From positions 1 to 7,979 of the forward strand of contig CAZKFR010000109.1 in assembly GCA_964552015.1 (NCBI GenBank): a DNA stretch of 7,979 bases. Reading direction: 5' to 3'. Positions 5,952 through 7,979 of the stretch are shown one piece after another. The position numbers were made by a program, and so were the translations under genes. The notes under the pieces were generated by a model. That model did not search any database. It was not told the DNA's origin and worked only from the letters and a program-made list of their open reading frames with translations. How positions within the stretch are numbered: position 1 is the first letter of the stretch; each line of letters opens with the position of its first letter. The stretch comes from Rhodocaloribacter sp964552015. GTDB taxonomy: Bacteria; Bacteroidota; Rhodothermia; Rhodothermales; ISCAR-4553.

Positions 5952-6225
5952 AGGAGCGCCGGAGGGCACGCCAGGCCGCCCGGACGTCGAGGGTGCCGGT
6001 ACGTGCCCCGTGGATCACCCAGCCCGTGGCCGCCCCGACGAGCCCGCAGAACAGGACGAAGAGCCCTTCGAGCAGCCAGCCGAGCAGCAGGAGCACCCCG
6101 AACGCGAGGCCCGCCACGAACCCGAGCAGCAGCGCCGTCCGGGCCGAGACGGTAGCCGTGGGTTCCGGCTCGTCGGCAGAGGCCGGCTGGAACGCGGAGG
6201 TCATGAACGGATCACGGGGTCCCAT
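5950..6225 (-). CDS. DUF2273-like small membrane protein of the Asp23 cluster
   Basis: This gene encodes 91 residues. A polar N-terminus (1-28) precedes two adjacent hydrophobic segments at about 30-49 (ALLLGFVAGLAFGVLLLLGW) and 51-71 (LEGLFVLFCGLVGAATGWVI), then a basic amphipathic tail (RAAWRALRRS). Two close TM segments with the GxxxGLxFGxxLLLxG pattern resemble DUF2273 proteins, which are regularly encoded beside asp23 and amaP in Firmicutes and Actinobacteria. Its likely role is an inner-membrane partner of the Asp23/AmaP assembly; no biochemical function is known to me. Starting at M8 (6204) would still give a complete protein, and neither start has a clear ribosome-binding site. It lies 46 nt after the AmaP-like gene, consistent with the same operon. 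Confidence 0.8.
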   Translation of the reverse strand: MGPRDPFMTSAFQPASADEPEPTATVSARTALLLGFVAGLAFGVLLLLGWLLEGLFVLFCGLVGAATGWVIHGARTGTLDVRAAWRALRRS

Positions 6226-6271
6226 GGGGTACGCAGGTTGGGTTCAGCGGAAGCAGACGCGACGTGGGCAC

Positions 6272-6871
6272 TCAGGCGAGCCGTTTGCGGGCATCCTGCG
6301 CCGGCAGTTGGGCCTCGATGTCGACGCGGGTTACGGGTAGGCCGGTATGACGCTCGATGGCATCGTGCAGCGCCGTCTTGAGCCGGGCGGCCACGTCCGG
6401 CAGGGCCGCCTCCGGGGCCACGGTGATCGGGCAGACGACATGCCACCCCTTACGCCGGAGCCGCACCACGGGGCGGGCTTCACGCACCCCGTCCACGCGC
6501 TCGGCCACATAGGCGGCCAGGTCGACGAGACTACGCTCGGCCAGGGTCACGCGCCCGCCCCCGTACTGCCCGTTGAGGGCCGTGCGGCTGAGCACGATCC
6601 GGCGTCCCTGCCGGGTGGCGCTCATCACGCCGAGACCGACCAGCAACAGGCCCACCACGACCATCCACACCGAGACGGTGGCCCAGCCCAGCATCTGCAT
6701 GAACGTGAGGTCAGCCAGGTTCAGGACGAGCGTGAGGCCGGGCAGCGTCAGCACGATCGGGGCCATCAGGCCCACCACGTGGATACCTACCACCAGCCCT
6801 CCGGCCACGAGCAGCAGGCCGAAAAAGGCGACGAGCAGGCGCCGGATTACGTCAGGCAGGGGATCGATCAT
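6272..6871 (-). CDS. AmaP-like membrane anchor with C-terminal Asp23-like domain
   Basis: I chose ATG 6871 (MIDPLPDVIRRLL), which gives 199 residues. An upstream ATG at 6931 would add 20 polar residues and overlap the previous gene much more. TM1 is about 11-34 and TM2 about 61-83, with the moderately hydrophobic segment 38-56 between them. The soluble C-terminus (107-187) reads VTLAERSLVDLAAYVAERVDGV, VRLRRKGWHVVCPITV, LPDVAARLKTALHDAIERHTGLPVTRVDIEA. This is the AmaP layout: two TM helices followed by an Asp23-like alpha/beta domain. In S. aureus AmaP anchors Asp23 at the membrane through protein contacts. The gene overlaps the preceding small Asp23-like gene by 20 nt and precedes the DUF2273-like gene by 46 nt, so it is central to the operon. 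The family call is by layout and sequence pattern, not by search. Confidence 0.85.
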   Translation of the reverse strand: MIDPLPDVIRRLLVAFFGLLLVAGGLVVGIHVVGLMAPIVLTLPGLTLVLNLADLTFMQMLGWATVSVWMVVVGLLLVGLGVMSATRQGRRIVLSRTALNGQYGGGRVTLAERSLVDLAAYVAERVDGVREARPVVRLRRKGWHVVCPITVAPEAALPDVAARLKTALHDAIERHTGLPVTRVDIEAQLPAQDARKRLA

Positions 6872-7220
6872 CGTCGTGCGAACGGGCAGGTGATTCGTCG
6901 AGGACCAGGTCGGATACATAGATGCAGACATCGAGCGGCAGGCCGGTTTCGAGCGCGGCCCACCGGCGCCGGAGCCGGGTCCGCAGGGCGTCCGCGCACG
7001 CCGGGATGCCGCTCGACCGGGCGGCCCCGACCGTCAGGATGACGCCCACCGTGGCGACGGCCTGCCCCGCTTCGCGCCGCAGGGCCACACCCCGCACCGG
7101 ATGGCCGCGCCCCCGCGTCTCGAACGACGGGCCGGGGTCCAGGGCCGCCACGCCGGGATGAGCCAGCGCCTCCCGGGCCAGCGCCTCCGCCGCAGCAAGC
7201 CAGGGATCGGGCGGCATCAT
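6852..7220 (-). CDS. Small divergent Asp23-like protein
   Basis: The start at 7220 gives 122 residues (MMPPDPWLAAAEALAREALAHPGV...). The stop codon of the preceding gene overlaps this ATG as ATGA, typical of translational coupling. The frame stays open upstream to 7736, but that part overlaps the well-supported preceding gene, so I reject it. The Asp23 skeleton is visible though worn: LAAAEALAREALAHPGVAAL, VRGVALRR, AVATVGVILTVG, GIPACADALRTRLRRRWAALETGLPLDVCIYVSDLVL. Compact Asp23-like proteins of this kind occur beside amaP and DUF2273 genes in Actinobacteria. The tail is charged (RSHDDDRSPA). No TM segment is seen, so it is probably cytoplasmic and may co-assemble with the other Asp23-fold proteins. 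Confidence 0.75.
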   Translation of the reverse strand: MMPPDPWLAAAEALAREALAHPGVAALDPGPSFETRGRGHPVRGVALRREAGQAVATVGVILTVGAARSSGIPACADALRTRLRRRWAALETGLPLDVCIYVSDLVLDESPARSHDDDRSPA

Positions 7221-7693
7221 GACCCGTCCGGTTGGTGCCGCCGGGGGGGCGGAGCCGGCGCCACTTCCACGAACTCGACGTCGATGCGCGACGGCGTCAG
7301 GCCGGTGGCTTCTTCGACGGCCTGGCGAACCCGGTGCCGGACGGTTTCGGCCAGCGCATGCAGGTCTTCGCCAAAGGCCCCCGTCAGGCGAAGGCGGACG
7401 GCGGGCCGGTCGGCTCCCGCCTCGAAGTACCGGCGCTGTTGCCGCCGGTGTTCCACGATCCGGGCGGCGGTCGCTCCTACCGCCGACCCCACCGTACCTC
7501 CGACGACAGCGCCCACGGGCCCGCCTTCGGCGAATCCCACCACACCGCCCGCCACACCGCCCAGCGCCGCTGCGATCATCCAGCCGTGCACGTCGATGAC
7601 GCCGGGTACCTGATGCACCTCGGCTATGACCAGTTTGTCGAGCACCGCCTCGGAAATACGCAGGCGGCCGGGAGGTAGATCGGGCGCAACCAT
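7217..7693 (-). CDS. Asp23-family protein with glycine-zipper membrane insertion
   Basis: The start at 7693 gives 158 residues (MVAPDLPPGRLRISEAVLDKL). A longer frame up to 7882 exists but would run through the intergenic repeats and has an atypical, basic N-terminus. Residues 9-34 match the start of an Asp23 domain (GRLRISEAVLDKLVIAEVHQVPGV). Residues about 38-78 are a Gly/Ala/Val-rich stretch with repeated small-residue spacing (ALGGVAGGVVGF, GGPVGAVVGGTVGSAVGATA), a glycine-zipper type membrane segment. Residues 79-96 are basic and linker-like. Residues 97-144 complete the Asp23 fold (AVRLRLTGAF, LHALAETVRHRVRQAVEEATGL, RIDVEFVEV). The tail is Pro/Arg-rich. So this looks like an Asp23 domain with a membrane-inserting loop. 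It is the first gene of the cluster and is coupled to the next by an ATGA overlap. Whether the zipper inserts in the membrane is inferred. Confidence 0.8.
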   Translation of the reverse strand: MVAPDLPPGRLRISEAVLDKLVIAEVHQVPGVIDVHGWMIAAALGGVAGGVVGFAEGGPVGAVVGGTVGSAVGATAARIVEHRRQQRRYFEAGADRPAVRLRLTGAFGEDLHALAETVRHRVRQAVEEATGLTPSRIDVEFVEVAPAPPPRRHQPDGS

Positions 7694-7762
7694 GTCGGTG
7701 TCGCAGGGTCCTGGTGGGAGAGATCGGCCTGCCCATAACTTCCGCCAGGAACGTCCTCGGTG

Positions 7763-7781
7763 CATTAAACGGGCATTAAAA
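7763..7781. promoter_or_regulatory. Third TTAA array (two copies, 11 bp apart) upstream of the Asp23 cluster
   Basis: GCATTAAA occurs twice (7762-7769 and 7773-7780), with TTAA cores at 7765 and 7776, exactly 11 bp apart. It lies about 70 bp upstream of the first gene of the Asp23 cluster. The eight-base unit is identical in both copies and identical to the middle unit in front of the regulator gene (4281-4288). It is the best candidate operator for the operon. Confidence 0.55.
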
Positions 7782-7849
7782 TCCCCCTCTCTCCGTGCCT
7801 GCGATCGGCTTTTTTGTCCGAACCGGAAGACGAGCCAGGCGCTTTCCCG

Positions 7850-7870
7850 AAAAAAGGCGTTGTGCCTTTG
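7850..7870 (-). terminator. Probable intrinsic terminator of a gene entering from the right
   Basis: On the minus strand AAAGGC (7869-7864), loop ACAAC, then GCCTTT (7858-7853) is followed by further T residues, giving a GCCTTTTTT run. This is an intrinsic terminator shape for minus-strand transcription. It lies upstream of the Asp23 cluster and its TTAA array, so it would insulate the operon from a gene to the right. The stem is only 6 bp and partly A-U, hence moderate confidence. Confidence 0.45.
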
Positions 7871-7979
7871 CGAGCCGGGCAAGAGCTTTACGACGAAATC
7901 GCCCTCGTGCCGTGCTCCGCTATCGCGGCGGCGGGCGCTCCTTCCGCCACCCGCATCCCGACCGTATGACGCACCGATT
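7871..7979. other. Right-edge segment, possible partial gene not assignable
   Basis: All three minus-strand frames are open at the edge. One ends in TAA at 7888-7890, 18 nt before the terminator hairpin, and would give a C-terminus ending AEHGTRAISS. On the plus strand, a GTG at 7912 or an ATG at 7966 could instead begin a divergent gene. The terminator favours the minus-strand option, but about 100 bases are too few to decide. Confidence 0.2.

Noticed and set aside
6872..6931. Upstream start (6931) for the AmaP-like protein
   Set aside because: It adds a polar 20-residue stretch with no support and lengthens the overlap with the preceding gene from 20 to 80 nt. The start at 6871 places TM1 at the usual distance from the N-terminus.
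6852..7736. A 294-residue minus-strand frame covering the small Asp23-like protein and its upstream region
   Set aside because: Its first two thirds overlap the glycine-zipper Asp23 gene in another frame and are Arg/Gly-rich low-quality sequence. Only the part from 7220 has Asp23-like patterns.
7694..7882. N-terminal extension of the glycine-zipper Asp23 protein to 7882
   Set aside because: It would cross the TTAA array and the terminator-like hairpin, adds 63 unusual basic residues, and the Asp23 domain begins right after the internal ATG at 7693.

Overview
This window is high-GC DNA from a Gram-negative (diderm) bacterium. Three genes encode outer-membrane or surface proteins: an OmpA-family protein, a large beta-barrel protein and a lipocalin-like lipoprotein. 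Most genes lack a clear Shine-Dalgarno sequence. Together with the style of the surface proteins, this makes me think of a Rhodothermus-like member of the Bacteroidota/Rhodothermota. That taxonomic guess is inference only.

Left part (1-4099, all minus strand): a lipoprotein (3593-4099) is followed by an 839-residue outer-membrane protein (960-3479) and an OmpA-family protein cut by the left edge (1-867). The 839-residue protein has two homologous beta-barrel-like domains, a coiled coil, a seven-residue tandem repeat and a third beta domain. A long near-perfect hairpin (890-949) separates it from the ompA-like gene.

Middle (4100-5333): a non-coding region of about 250 bases carries tandem hairpins and three TTAA-centred repeats spaced exactly 11 bp apart. 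It precedes the only plus-strand gene, an OmpR/PhoB-type winged-helix regulator (4347-5333). The receiver domain of this regulator has lost its phospho-acceptor Asp and its conserved Thr and Lys, and a linker of about 78 residues joins it to an intact DNA-binding domain. Its 3' end overlaps the convergent asp23 gene by 7 bp.

Right part (5327-7693, all minus strand): this is an Asp23/AmaP-type envelope-stress cluster. In transcription order it holds an Asp23-fold protein with a glycine-zipper insertion (7217-7693), a short divergent Asp23-like protein (6852-7220), an AmaP-like two-TM membrane anchor with an Asp23-like C-terminal domain (6272-6871), a DUF2273-like two-TM mini-protein (5950-6225) and a canonical Asp23/Gls24 protein with an acidic tail (5327-5809). 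The first three genes overlap and are probably translationally coupled. The right edge holds a probable terminator (7850-7870) for a gene lying mostly outside the window.

The most interesting pattern is that the same 11-bp-phased TTAA motif occurs at three sites: upstream of the regulator and divergent surface operon, upstream of the Asp23 cluster, and again before the distal asp23 gene. The neighbouring regulator belongs to the family that binds 11-bp direct repeats. My working hypothesis is an envelope-stress regulon in which a regulator that does not use canonical phosphorylation controls a multi-component Asp23 membrane scaffold and perhaps the adjacent outer-membrane proteins.
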